Source of the DNA: Acidimicrobiia bacterium
GTDB lineage: Bacteria > Actinomycetota > Acidimicrobiia > Acidimicrobiales > JANYDT01
Length of the DNA stretch: 40,432 nucleotides
Assembly (NCBI GenBank): GCA_025359845.1
Contig: JANYDT010000039.1
Coordinates: 1-40,432 of the forward strand
Reading direction: 5' to 3'
Position 1 is the first letter of the stretch; each line of letters starts with the position of its first letter. Shown here piece after piece: positions 8,851 through 18,348 of the stretch. Below the pieces are notes generated by a model. It was not told the origin of the DNA. It saw only the letters and a program-made list of their open reading frames with translations, and made no database searches. A program made the position numbers and the translations under genes.

Positions 8851-9513
8851 ATGCACGTGATCGTCGTCGGGTGCGGTCGCGTCGGTTCGGGGCTCAGCTT
8901 CGCTCTGGAAACGGCCGGCCATACCGTGGCTCTCATCGACAAGTCGGCCAAAGCGTTTCGCCGCCTCGACCCGGCCTACGTCGGCGCGAAGTTGGTGGGC
9001 CTGGGGTTCGACCGAGATACCCTGGTCGAGGCCGGAGCCGAACGTGCCGATGCCTTTGCTTCGGTGACCAGCGGCGACAACTCGAACATCTTGTCGGCCC
9101 GAATCGCCAAAGAGACCTTCGAGATCGCGTCGGTGGTCGCTCGTATATATGACCCTCGCCGGGCCGAGATTTACCAGCGCCTGGGCATCAGCACCGTTGC
9201 CACCGTGGCCTGGACCACCGATCAGATCCTGCACCGCTTGCTTCCCGGGCGGCCTCCCATCTGGACCGACCAGTCGGGCAATCTCCGCCTCGTCGAACGA
9301 AACCTTCCGCTGTCGTGGGCTGGCCACCGCCTGAGCGATCTCAACGAAGGCGATCGCTTCCGTCTGGTGGCCGTTTCTCGGGCTGGACAAGCCCGTTTGG
9401 CGAGCCCCGAAGTGATCGGACAAGAAGGCGATGTACTGCATCTGATGATTCGATCCGATGCGGCCGCCGACGTCGAAGCTCGGCTGTCGAAAACCCCCCA
9501 GGGAGGTCACTAA
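8851..9513 (+). CDS. TrkA family potassium uptake (RCK) protein
   Basis: MHVIVVGCGRVGSGLSFALETAGHTVALIDKSAKAFRRL (TrkA-N Rossmann fold); alternative GTG start at 8833. Confidence 0.92.
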   Translation: MHVIVVGCGRVGSGLSFALETAGHTVALIDKSAKAFRRLDPAYVGAKLVGLGFDRDTLVEAGAERADAFASVTSGDNSNILSARIAKETFEIASVVARIYDPRRAEIYQRLGISTVATVAWTTDQILHRLLPGRPPIWTDQSGNLRLVERNLPLSWAGHRLSDLNEGDRFRLVAVSRAGQARLASPEVIGQEGDVLHLMIRSDAAADVEARLSKTPQGGH

Positions 9514-10172
9514 TGAAAGTCGCCATTGCCGGTGCCGGGAACGTCGGGACGTACATCGCCGCCGACCTCAAGGAAGCGGGCCACGAGGTGGTGCTCATCG
9601 AGCAAGATCTCGATTTGGTCGCCCGTCTCAAACCTGGCCTCGATGTCACGTGGGTCGCGGCGGACGCCTGCGAAGTCTCGACCCTGGCCCGCATCGGAAT
9701 CGAGACGTGCGACGTGATGGTGGCGGCGACCGGTGACGACGAAGACAATCTGGTTGTTTCTCTGCTGGCCAAGCAGGAGTTCGCCGTTCCTCGTGTCGTG
9801 GCGCGGGTGAACAATCCGAAAAACCACTGGTTGTTCAACGAATCATGGGGCGTCGACATCGCCGTTTCCACCCCTCACCTGCTCACCGCGCTGGTCGAAG
9901 AGGCCTTCTCTGTGGGATCTCTGGTGCGCCTTCTCCAGCTCGGCGACGGCGAGGCGCGACTCGTGGAAGTCACGCTGGCCCCGTCGTCGCCGGCCGCCGG
10001 CAAGACGCTCGCGCGCTTAGGAATTCCGCGCGACGCCAGCATCGTGGCCATCGTGCGCGATCGCCACGTCGAGGTGCCTCAGCCCGAAACGGTGCTCGCG
10101 GTCGGCGACGAGGTCATCGTGCTTTCCACCGGCGAGGTCGAACCGGAGATAAAGCGCTTGCTCATCGGCTGA
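9513..10172 (+). CDS. TrkA family potassium uptake (RCK) protein
   Basis: MKVAIAGAGNVGTYIAADLKEAGHEVVLIEQDLDLVARL; TrkA-C tail AGKTLARLGIPRDASIVAIVRD...VLAVGDEVIVLSTGEVE; TAATG overlap with the preceding CDS. Confidence 0.93.
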   Translation: MKVAIAGAGNVGTYIAADLKEAGHEVVLIEQDLDLVARLKPGLDVTWVAADACEVSTLARIGIETCDVMVAATGDDEDNLVVSLLAKQEFAVPRVVARVNNPKNHWLFNESWGVDIAVSTPHLLTALVEEAFSVGSLVRLLQLGDGEARLVEVTLAPSSPAAGKTLARLGIPRDASIVAIVRDRHVEVPQPETVLAVGDEVIVLSTGEVEPEIKRLLIG

Positions 10173-10222
10173 CCCGCCCTTCGCCGCACGCCAGCGGACT
10201 GGATCAACATTGCTGGAGCCGA

Positions 10223-10618
10223 CTACAGCAGTTCGTACGAGGGGTTGTAGACCGTCAACCGCGGACTCATGCCTGACGGGGTCATGCGTCCGCTCACCAG
10301 CAAGCGCTTGCCCGGAGCAACACCGCCAATGCGCCGCCGCCCCGTCCACATCGCGATTATCGTCCCGGTGCCGTCAGAAATGGAGGCCTCCAGCCACGGC
10401 GATCCGTCCTTGGGGACGATACGCAGCGATTTGATCTCGCCCGCCACCGTTGAGTGTTCGCGGGGTCGCAGTTCGCCGATCGGGGTGCACCGAGTCTGGC
10501 CGGCGCAGAAGGTTCTGAGCTTCTCGGCGTCGATTGCGTCGATCGGGGTGGCAAGGCGTTCTCGCAGCTTTCGCAGCACGACCCAGTATGCAATCACAGG
10601 CTTTGGCTTCTTACCCAA
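10223..10618 (-). CDS. OB-fold nucleic-acid binding domain protein
   Basis: TPIGELRPREHSTVAGEIKSLRIVPKDGSPWLEASISDGTGTIIAMWTGRRRIGGVAPGKRLLVSGRM. Confidence 0.85.
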   Translation of the reverse strand: MGKKPKPVIAYWVVLRKLRERLATPIDAIDAEKLRTFCAGQTRCTPIGELRPREHSTVAGEIKSLRIVPKDGSPWLEASISDGTGTIIAMWTGRRRIGGVAPGKRLLVSGRMTPSGMSPRLTVYNPSYELL

Positions 10619-10643
10619 ACGGCTATGACCTAGTATCGAACGT

Positions 10644-12878
10644 ATGATCCCTTCAGCTCGACCCGTTCGGGAGTTCGAAGGGCTTCTTACCGGGCTGGCG
10701 GCGGGCGGCGAACTCGTCCATCTTGAGATCGTGGCGGCTCGGACGGCTCGACACGCCCAATTGGCAACATCGGTCCCGTTTGACTTCGAGCTATATACCC
10801 ATCAGGCCTCGGCGATCGAGTTGGTCCGGTCAGGCCAATCGATAGTGGTGGCGACGGGCACCGCATCCGGCAAGTCGTTGTGCTACCAAGTGCCGATCGT
10901 CGAGTCGGTGAAGGCGGGTGGCACCGCCTTGCTGTTGTTCCCGACCAAGGCCCTGGCCCAAGATCAACTAAGGGCCGTGGGCGCCTACGACGGTGTTGTG
11001 CCCGTGACTTATGACGGGGACTCGACGGTCGAGGCGCGCACGTGGGCTCGGCGCCACGCTTCGGTGGTGCTCACCAATCCCGACATGCTGCACGCTGGCA
11101 TCCTGCCCTTTCATGGACGCTGGGGCACGTTCTTCCGGCGATTGCGCCACGTCGTCATCGACGAATTGCATGTCTACCGGGGCACCTTCGGCAGCCACGT
11201 CGCGCACGTGTTGCGCCGCCTCCGTCGGGTCTGCGCGCTGTACGGTTCGGCGCCCACGTTCATCTTGACCTCGGCGACCATCGGCGACCCGGGCGGGTTG
11301 GCGGCGACGCTGATCGGCTCGCCGGTAGAGACGGTGAGTGACGACGCATCGCCGGCCGGCGAGCGGGTCATGGCCGTGTGGCGGCCCCAGGCCAGCCGTG
11401 ACGGTAAGCCGGTCTCGGGCAACATGGCCTCGGCCGTTCTGCTCGCCGCGCTGGTGCGAGCCGGCCACCGCAGCATCGCGTTCACCCGCAGCCGACGAGC
11501 GGCGGAGTTGGTGGCGGCGGGCGCCAAACGCCACGTCGGAACGGCGTTGGCGGCGCGCATCCGTTCCTACCGGGGCGGCTATCTGGCCACCGAGCGGCGC
11601 GAGATCGAGGCGCAACTGTTCAACGGCGACTTGTTGGGGGTGTCGGCCACCAACGCGCTCGAGCTGGGCGTCGACATCGGCGGGCTCGACGCGTGCATCG
11701 TCAACGGCTTTCCCGGCACCGTGGCGTCGTTTCGCCAGCAAATCGGACGGTCCGGTCGCGGCGCGCAACGCAGCCTGGCCGTCCTGGTGGCCGGAGACGA
11801 TGCCCTCGACCAGTGGTACGCCACCCACCCCGATCAGCTGGTGACTCGGGCCCCCGAGCCGGTCGTCGTGAACATCGCCAACCCGTTCACCCTCGAACCC
11901 CACATCGGGTGCGCGGCGTACGAGATTCCACTCGTCCCGGCCGACGCCGGTATCTGGGAGCCTGACACGTTCGATGATTGCGTCGCGCAGATGGTGGCCG
12001 ACGACCAGCTGGTGCTGGTCAACGGACGGGCGGTGTGGGCCGGACGGGGGTCACCTTCATCGCGTGTCGGCCTTCGCACCGGAGGGGCCAACCGCGAAGT
12101 TCGAATCGTTGGCGCCAACGACGATCGTTTGCTGGGCACTGTCGACGCCGAACGGGCCCTGTCGTCGGTCCATGCGGGGGCGCTCTATCTCCACCAGGGC
12201 GAGCAATACCGGGTACTCACCCTCGATCTGCAAGATCGGGTGGCGTGGGTCGAACGCAGCGACGCCGATGAGTACACCCAAGCTCGAACGGTTGGCGATA
12301 TTCGCATTATTCACGCCGAAGCCGAGACGCTACTCGGGACCCTCTCGACCACCCTTGGACGAGTGGAGGTCCACGAACAGGTGGTGGGCTACGAGCGGCG
12401 GCGAGTGACGACGGGAGCCGTTCTAGGACGAGAGCCGCTCGATCTGCCGTCGTCGGTGCTCGCCACGCGAGCGTTCTGGTTTACGGTCGATGACCGGTTG
12501 CTCGAGCGCGCCGGAATGGACGGCCCGGGCGCGTTGCGTATCCCCGGCACGGTACACGCGGCCGAACACTCGGCCATCGGCATGCTCCCGTTGTTCACGA
12601 TTTGTGATCGCTGGGATGTAGGCGGGGTCTCGACCGCTCTCCACGAACAGACGGGGGCGGCAACGATCTTCATCTTCGACGCCTATCCCGGAGGAGCCGG
12701 CATCGCCGAATTGGGATACGCCAACGCCTCGGCCCTGCTGCGCGAAACGGCCGCCGCCATCGGGCGGTGCCCGTGCCGCGATGGGTGTCCGAGCTGTGTG
12801 CAGAGCCCGAAGTGCGGTAACGGCAACGACCCCCTCGACAAGGCCGGCGCCCTCACCCTGCTCGGTTTCATCACTTGA
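10644..12878 (+). CDS. DEAD/DEAH box helicase with DUF1998 domain (MrfA-like)
   Basis: VVATGTASGKSLCYQVPI (Walker A), VVIDELHVYRGTFGSH (motif II), QQIGRSGRGAQ (motif VI), C-terminal CPCRDGCPSCVQSPKCGNGN four-Cys motif. Confidence 0.95.
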   Translation: MIPSARPVREFEGLLTGLAAGGELVHLEIVAARTARHAQLATSVPFDFELYTHQASAIELVRSGQSIVVATGTASGKSLCYQVPIVESVKAGGTALLLFPTKALAQDQLRAVGAYDGVVPVTYDGDSTVEARTWARRHASVVLTNPDMLHAGILPFHGRWGTFFRRLRHVVIDELHVYRGTFGSHVAHVLRRLRRVCALYGSAPTFILTSATIGDPGGLAATLIGSPVETVSDDASPAGERVMAVWRPQASRDGKPVSGNMASAVLLAALVRAGHRSIAFTRSRRAAELVAAGAKRHVGTALAARIRSYRGGYLATERREIEAQLFNGDLLGVSATNALELGVDIGGLDACIVNGFPGTVASFRQQIGRSGRGAQRSLAVLVAGDDALDQWYATHPDQLVTRAPEPVVVNIANPFTLEPHIGCAAYEIPLVPADAGIWEPDTFDDCVAQMVADDQLVLVNGRAVWAGRGSPSSRVGLRTGGANREVRIVGANDDRLLGTVDAERALSSVHAGALYLHQGEQYRVLTLDLQDRVAWVERSDADEYTQARTVGDIRIIHAEAETLLGTLSTTLGRVEVHEQVVGYERRRVTTGAVLGREPLDLPSSVLATRAFWFTVDDRLLERAGMDGPGALRIPGTVHAAEHSAIGMLPLFTICDRWDVGGVSTALHEQTGAATIFIFDAYPGGAGIAELGYANASALLRETAAAIGRCPCRDGCPSCVQSPKCGNGNDPLDKAGALTLLGFIT

Positions 12879-13018
12879 GCCAACCCGCCCCAGTCCTCGT
12901 TGTCTCCTGGTGCAGGATGGGCTGGTCGGTCAGAGCCGCGGCCCAGAAGGGGTCCGCGAGGGGCCTGTCACATGGTGGTCTGAGGGCCCTGCGCCACCGC
13001 GAGCTGGTCCTACAAGGT

Positions 13019-13783
13019 TCAGGCGAGGTGGGCCGCCAGGAAGTCCGTGGTGCGGGCCCAAGCCGCCGCCGCGGGCACCGGTTGGCTGAAGTGCGAGAAG
13101 GAGTTGTCGAAAGCGTGGCCCCCGCCCGGTTGAACCATGAGCTCGACGTTGCCGATGCTGGCGATGGCGGCCCCGATTCGGGCCACCTGCTCGTTGGGGA
13201 TGAAGGCGTCAGTGTCGCCGAAGTGAAGCAACAACGGGCACGTCACGTTCGCGACATCGCCTATCGCGTCAGCCACCCCCGACCCGTAATAAGACACTGC
13301 GACATCAGGATCGAGGTGAACGGCCGTGAGATATGCGAACGTGCCTCCGAAACAGAAACCCACGACGCCGCTACGCCCGTCACACTCGGGAAGCGATCGC
13401 ATGTGATCCAGCGTTGCGCTCAAGTCCGCGACCCCTTGCGGGCCGTCGAAACGCATCGCCAAGGCGATTCCGGTCTGGAGCTCGGCGTCGTCTTGTTTTT
13501 CGAGGCGGACGCCCGGCTCCAGGCGGTGGAACATGTCAGGTGCGATCGCCAAATACCCCATTCGACCTAAACGATCACAGACGTCGCGAATGTAGGAATT
13601 GACGCCGAAAATCTCTTGGATCACGATCACACCAGGTCGAGTGTTGTCGCCGGCCGGCACTGCGACGTGGGCTGCGAAGCCGACCCCATCGGACGCCGTG
13701 ATCGTCTCGTTGCGGGTGAGGATTTCGACGCTCGGGCTGGTCACGCTCCCGACGCTACTTGCCCTTGCTGGGGCCGGCCTCAA
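13019..13783 (-). CDS. Dienelactone hydrolase family protein
   Basis: GVIVIQEIFGVNSYIRDVCDRLGRMGYLAIAPDMFHR; GVVGFCFGGTFAYL nucleophile elbow; GGGHAFDNSFS. Confidence 0.94.
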   Translation of the reverse strand: MRPAPARASSVGSVTSPSVEILTRNETITASDGVGFAAHVAVPAGDNTRPGVIVIQEIFGVNSYIRDVCDRLGRMGYLAIAPDMFHRLEPGVRLEKQDDAELQTGIALAMRFDGPQGVADLSATLDHMRSLPECDGRSGVVGFCFGGTFAYLTAVHLDPDVAVSYYGSGVADAIGDVANVTCPLLLHFGDTDAFIPNEQVARIGAAIASIGNVELMVQPGGGHAFDNSFSHFSQPVPAAAAWARTTDFLAAHLA

Positions 13784-13786
13784 AGG

Positions 13787-14260
13787 TCACGGATCATCGC
13801 CCTCCACCCTCATAGTGGCCGAGGCCTCCAGCACGAGATGGGACGTCAAGATGCCGAGCACGGGTATACGCCCCGGCTCGCGGTAGCGGACCGTGGCTGT
13901 GACTCGACTGCCAACACCCGCCCGTCCACGAAGTTCAACTGTCATGTCGTCGAGTCCTCCGCTTGACCGCGCCGCCGCGACTGCGGCGGCGGGGGCCGGA
14001 TCGACGGCGGCAACCCGCGCCGCTTCACGCGCCGCGTGCACCACCATGATCTGATCGCGAGCGACCAACCCGGCTTCGATGAGCACCAAGAGGAGCCCGC
14101 ACGCCAACGGAAGGACGAGGGCCAACTCGACGACCGCCTGACCGTGCTGTCGCCGAGATCGGCGCCGAAACCGAGGAGGTGGGGCCAGGGCCCGACCCCC
14201 GGGCCGGGTCGAGGTACGCCGGTTGGCACCCGTTCGCGTCCCTCGACCCGGCCCCTTCAT
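13787..14260 (-). CDS. TadE-like pilus assembly protein
   Basis: HGQAVVELALVLPLACGLLLVLIEAGLVARDQIMVVHAAREAARVAAV (prepilin-like G|xxxxE segment plus TM). Confidence 0.85.
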   Translation of the reverse strand: MKGPGRGTRTGANRRTSTRPGGRALAPPPRFRRRSRRQHGQAVVELALVLPLACGLLLVLIEAGLVARDQIMVVHAAREAARVAAVDPAPAAAVAAARSSGGLDDMTVELRGRAGVGSRVTATVRYREPGRIPVLGILTSHLVLEASATMRVEGDDP

Positions 14261-14296
14261 CGGGGCCTCATGGGGCGAAAGCCTCGGCCGGCGCCG

Positions 14297-14509
14297 TCAT
14301 TTGGCCTTGCCTTTGGCCAAGTTCATCATCGAGTCGAACAGGTCACCGATCGCGCCGGTCTTGCTGGCCCAGGCGATGGCGAGGCTGCCGATGACCGCCG
14401 CAACCAAGATGACGAAGGCGTATTCGACCGAGGACTGTCCGTCTTCGGTCGGGGGTTGGGGAAGGGACGCGCGTTGACGCGCGGCAAGGTAACTCAGGAG
14501 TACGAACAT
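14297..14509 (-). CDS. Flp-type pilin-like protein (DUF4244-like)
   Basis: 70 aa; EDG|QSSVEYAFVILVAAVIGSLAIAWASKTGAIGDLF matches the Flp prepilin motif G/xxxxEY plus hydrophobic helix. Confidence 0.85.
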   Translation of the reverse strand: MFVLLSYLAARQRASLPQPPTEDGQSSVEYAFVILVAAVIGSLAIAWASKTGAIGDLFDSMMNLAKGKAK

Positions 14510-14564
14510 GACTCTTCCGTTCGAAGGTTGAGGGAAACGGCCCCGCTGAGCGCGGCCGCCATGA

Positions 14565-15440
14565 TCAGAGGCGCAGCGACCTCAGGCCGCTGGCGAGAAG
14601 GGGCGCCACAGTGAGCAGCGCGAACGCCGGAAGAACACAGGAGATGAGCGGAAAGAGAAGTTTGATAGGAAGTCGCCGAGCAGCCGCTTCCGCCTGTTGT
14701 CGACGAGCGACGCGGGCATCGGTAGCCAAGCGAAGCAGCGGTTCAAGCAGCGCGGTTCCATAGCGGTCCGCCGATCCGAGAACCTGGACGAGCGGCCGAA
14801 CGCTCTCGAACGGTTCTTCGGCGCGGCCAAGCAACACCGGAAGTTCATCGAGCGCGTCGGCGAGCCTGACCCCGACGCCGTAGTTGGCGAGGACTGCGCC
14901 CATCGCGTCAGCGATGGGGCCCTGGGTTCGATGCTGAACGTGACGCAACGCTAGTAGTGGGTTGCACCCGGCCTCGACGGCGAGGGCGACGAGTTCAATG
15001 AAATCGGGAAGTTCGCGTTCGACGCGGGCCCGATGCAGGACACGTCGACGCCGTCGCCTGAGGATCGGACGGGCCAGACCGAGGAGAAGGATGATGACAC
15101 CGATCGGAGGTGAGGCCAGTCCCAAAGCGGCGGCGATCACGATCGGCACCCCGATCGAAGGGACCCACCCAGCGAGTCGTGTTTTTGAGCCCAACGCAAC
15201 CAGCGGCCTTGGCCCACGGCCCGGGGCCAGCGCCACGCTCGACCCCAGGCCGTGCGCCAAAACGCTTCTTACGGGCCTACGGCTCACGAGCCGCCGTCGG
15301 ACGACAGCCGTTCGCCGCCCCGCATACATGGCGAAGACCGCGCCGAGGGTGGCAACGGAGACGACCACGCACGAACGAAGCCGACCTGAGAACCCGGGTG
15401 GGCCCGTGACAGCCGTTGCCACGATCAGCCACCCGCTCAT
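14565..15440 (-). CDS. Type II secretion F-family protein (TadC-like)
   Basis: ELPDFIELVALAVEAGCNPLLALRHV...FPLISCVLPAFALLTVAPLL; internal ATG at 15440 gives a 4-bp overlap with the upstream TadB stop. Confidence 0.85.
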   Translation of the reverse strand: MSGWLIVATAVTGPPGFSGRLRSCVVVSVATLGAVFAMYAGRRTAVVRRRLVSRRPVRSVLAHGLGSSVALAPGRGPRPLVALGSKTRLAGWVPSIGVPIVIAAALGLASPPIGVIILLLGLARPILRRRRRRVLHRARVERELPDFIELVALAVEAGCNPLLALRHVQHRTQGPIADAMGAVLANYGVGVRLADALDELPVLLGRAEEPFESVRPLVQVLGSADRYGTALLEPLLRLATDARVARRQQAEAAARRLPIKLLFPLISCVLPAFALLTVAPLLASGLRSLRL

Positions 15441-16222
15441 GGCGCCCGCACGAGACGGCGCATCCACCAAGCTCCGAGTGCGTCGAGCGTAAGGCCGACG
15501 AGCAGGCACACACCTCCGGGCGCTGTCGCCAACAGGAAATGGGCGGCGGCACCGTTCGTCACCGCTTGGAGCGCGGCGAAGCCGATCGGCAGCAGAACCA
15601 TCACCACAGCACTCAATCGGGCCTGTGCCGCGGCAGTGCGGATTTCACCGATCACGGCGCGTTGATCTCGTAGCGACGCGACCAGCGCGTCAACGGTTCG
15701 GGCCTGTGCTCCCCCCACCTCCGCGGCGATCGCCAGGACGGTCGCTGTCATCGCGAGCGCTGGGTGCCCTATTCGACTCCTCGCGCGGTTCCGGCCCCTT
15801 CGGGATCGGTCGGCCGGAGTGAGACCGGCGGCGCAGGGCCGATGACGGGCGGCCCAGCCGTCGAGCGCTTCGGGTAGCGACGCTCCGGCGGTAACCGTGT
15901 CATGGACGCCTCGTAGCTCGACGGCGAGCGAACCCGTCGCGCCTTGGGCGCCCTCGGCCAGGGCAACGCGCAGCGACGTGCCGCTCCGCAACGATCGGGC
16001 CACGGCCTCGACGACATCGGGGAGTTGTTGATCGACTGACGATCGGTCTCGGCGAGCGCGCCGCGGCGCCATGAGAAGGGCCCGTAACGTCGCTGAGGTC
16101 GGGCCGTACACGGCTGTGTTAGAGGGGTTGCGCAAGAGTTGGGTGCGACACAGCGCCGCCAGCCGCGGCCTCCATCTGATCAAGATTGTGATAACGGCGG
16201 CGGCGACGGCCATCGGAAACAT
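15437..16222 (-). CDS. Type II secretion F-family protein (TadB-like)
   Basis: QQLPDVVEAVARSLRSGTSLRVALAEGAQG...; TM segments; overlaps the tadA stop by 1 bp. Confidence 0.87.
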   Translation of the reverse strand: MFPMAVAAAVITILIRWRPRLAALCRTQLLRNPSNTAVYGPTSATLRALLMAPRRARRDRSSVDQQLPDVVEAVARSLRSGTSLRVALAEGAQGATGSLAVELRGVHDTVTAGASLPEALDGWAARHRPCAAGLTPADRSRRGRNRARSRIGHPALAMTATVLAIAAEVGGAQARTVDALVASLRDQRAVIGEIRTAAAQARLSAVVMVLLPIGFAALQAVTNGAAAHFLLATAPGGVCLLVGLTLDALGAWWMRRLVRAP

Positions 16223-17304
16223 CAGCTGCCCACTATCTCGGTGATTCGACCTTCGGTAAACGGCCTAAGCCGCTCGGGGTCGTCGATTTCGAGAATGTGT
16301 TTCACCCGGCGACGGCCGTCGGGCAAGCGCTCCACTTGGATGACCACGTCGATCGTGGCCGCCACCTGACGGCGAACGGCCTCGAACGGGAGTTCTAGAC
16401 CGGCTTGTAGTACGAGAAACTCCAATCGCCGCAGCGCTGCGCTGGCGGTGTTGGCGTGAATGGTCGACATCGACCCGGCGTGACCCGTGTTCATGGCCTG
16501 CAGCAGGTCAAAGGCTTCCCCGCCGCGGACCTCGCCGACGATGATGCGATCGGGTCGCAATCGCAACGCCGATCGGACCAGATCGCGGATACTGACCGCA
16601 GCGATGCCATCGGCATTCGCGGGCCGAGCCTCGAGGCGCACCACATGGGGGAGCGGCAGGCGCAGCTCGGCGGCATCTTCGATGGTGACGATGCGCTCGT
16701 GGTGACCGATGGATGCGGCAAGAGCGTCCAACAGAGTGGTTTTGCCCGATCCGGTGCCGCCGCTGATCAGTACATTGCGCCGGTCTCGGACGACGGCCCG
16801 GAGCCGTTCGGCTTCGTCAGGCGGGAGGAAGGCGTCGAGCGCTATTGCGGCAGCTCCGAATCGACGAATCGACAGATAGGGGCCGTCAACGGCGACCGGG
16901 GGCATTACGGCGTGAACGCGGGCCCCGTCGGGAAGGCGAGCGTCGACAATGGGGCTGCGCCGGTCGGCGCGCAACCCGAGCGGGCCCACGATCCGTTCGA
17001 TGAGGTTTTCGAGCGCGGCGGCGGTCAATTGCACCGAAGTGCGTTCTGCCGTACCGGACCGATCGATCCACACCGACGAGGGCCCGTTCACCAACACATC
17101 GGTCACGGATGGGTCGTTCAGCAGCGCGTCGAGCGGTCCGAGACCGCGCACTTCGGCCAGGAGCTCTTCAACGACCGTGTCGAGCTGAGGATCACCGAGG
17201 AGCGGCTCTTCGCGACGCACCATCGCCCGCACCCGGCTGGGGAGTTCTTCGGCGCCGTAACCGCTGACCTGGGCTCGAACCCGTTCCAACAACGCCTCAC
17301 GCAC
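16222..17304 (-). CDS. TadA/CpaF family pilus assembly ATPase
   Basis: [78 protein letters not shown] start at 17304 proposed because the 5' part of the 505-aa ORF overlaps the upstream ATPase gene. Confidence 0.93.
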   Translation of the reverse strand: MREALLERVRAQVSGYGAEELPSRVRAMVRREEPLLGDPQLDTVVEELLAEVRGLGPLDALLNDPSVTDVLVNGPSSVWIDRSGTAERTSVQLTAAALENLIERIVGPLGLRADRRSPIVDARLPDGARVHAVMPPVAVDGPYLSIRRFGAAAIALDAFLPPDEAERLRAVVRDRRNVLISGGTGSGKTTLLDALAASIGHHERIVTIEDAAELRLPLPHVVRLEARPANADGIAAVSIRDLVRSALRLRPDRIIVGEVRGGEAFDLLQAMNTGHAGSMSTIHANTASAALRRLEFLVLQAGLELPFEAVRRQVAATIDVVIQVERLPDGRRRVKHILEIDDPERLRPFTEGRITEIVGS

Positions 17305-17351
17305 GACGACCAGCTTTCGACGACGCGACTCGCGGAACGCGCGCCGTTTTA

Positions 17352-18080
17352 CTAAGCGACATGGCGCAACCCCCGCTCGAGGCTGCGCGGCAGCCGGGAG
17401 CCGAACAGTCCGCTGTCGACGCCACGGGCAACGGCTGGATCGAGATCGAGCCGGGCGCAGACGGGCACGCCGAGCACCTCTTCGATATCGTCGATGCGCA
17501 GCGCCCGGCCCGGCTCGTCGATCACAACCACCGCGCTGGGACGCCGAATGCCGCTGACCGCGCGCCGCACTGCCAGATAGCACGGCCGAATCACCAGAAT
17601 CGACTTGGTGGCCGCCTTGTGGACCGCTTCGCAGGACCCGAAAGAGTTGTAAATCGGGCCCATATCGACCACGATCGGTCTTGTATCGGCCTCCAGAACC
17701 TCGACCAATCGGCTCAGATCGCCGTCCCGGCATCGACAACGATTTCCCTCGGCCGACGCCGATTTATGGATCGGCTGCGAGGGCGTCGCAGCAAGTGACG
17801 CCGCCTCAGGTGACACCGAGCCCGGTCCGAGCAATTGCACCCCGGCGCCCAACGCCATCTCGAGAGCCCGCAACGAGTCGGGGCTCACCGCGGGCCCGGC
17901 CCCAAGCCAATCAGTTACGCCCTGCGCGGGCGGATCGTGACCGAACAGTGCCGCCGCGTCGCCACCCAGGTCGACCAGCAAGACGCCGTGAGGCGCGGCT
18001 CGGGCCAACAACACCGCCAAGGCGGCAGCCACAACTGTGGTGCCCGCTCCTCCTTTCACCGACCAGCAAGCAATAAGCAT
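17352..18080 (-). CDS. TadZ/CpaE/Ssd-like P-loop ATPase
   Basis: MLIACWSVKGGAGTTVVAAALAVLLAR (deviant Walker A), VLLVDLGGDAAALFG; first gene of the tad operon; alternative start at 18104. Confidence 0.87.
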   Translation of the reverse strand: MLIACWSVKGGAGTTVVAAALAVLLARAAPHGVLLVDLGGDAAALFGHDPPAQGVTDWLGAGPAVSPDSLRALEMALGAGVQLLGPGSVSPEAASLAATPSQPIHKSASAEGNRCRCRDGDLSRLVEVLEADTRPIVVDMGPIYNSFGSCEAVHKAATKSILVIRPCYLAVRRAVSGIRRPSAVVVIDEPGRALRIDDIEEVLGVPVCARLDLDPAVARGVDSGLFGSRLPRSLERGLRHVA

Positions 18081-18202
18081 GCGCGCCCCCTTCAACAAGA
18101 ACATCCAATGTTGACCGGGGGGAAGTGATCAACAACGATAGTACACGAGAAGGGACATGACGTCAAGAGGTTTGTCGAAGAAACCCGGCTAATGTCGCGG
18201 GC

Positions 18203-18298
18203 GGAGGCGTCTGGGTTCCTGGTGGGCTCCCCCGCCTTCAAAGCGGGCGAAGCAGGCGATCCCTGCTTGGCGGGTTCGATTCCCGTCCGCCTCCGCCA
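18203..18298 (+). tRNA. selC: tRNA-Sec (TCA), selenocysteine tRNA
   Basis: GGAGGCGTCTGGGTTCCTGGTGGGCTCCCCCGCCTTCAAAGCGGGCGAAGCAGGCGATCCCTGCTTGGCGGGTTCGATTCCCGTCCGCCTCCGCCA: loop CTTCAAA, long variable arm, long acceptor, encoded CCA. Confidence 0.95.
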
Positions 18299-18348
18299 CA
18301 ATCTCGCCGGCTATTCCGGCGCAGGCATAGGCTGGGCCATAAGTCTGG

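Noticed and set aside
10968-11903. 311-aa minus-strand ORF
   Set aside because: Antisense to the helicase CDS; Arg/Gly/His-rich shadow of a high-GC gene without recognisable domain.
12875-13570. 231-aa plus-strand ORF
   Set aside because: Antisense to the dienelactone hydrolase gene; no family features.
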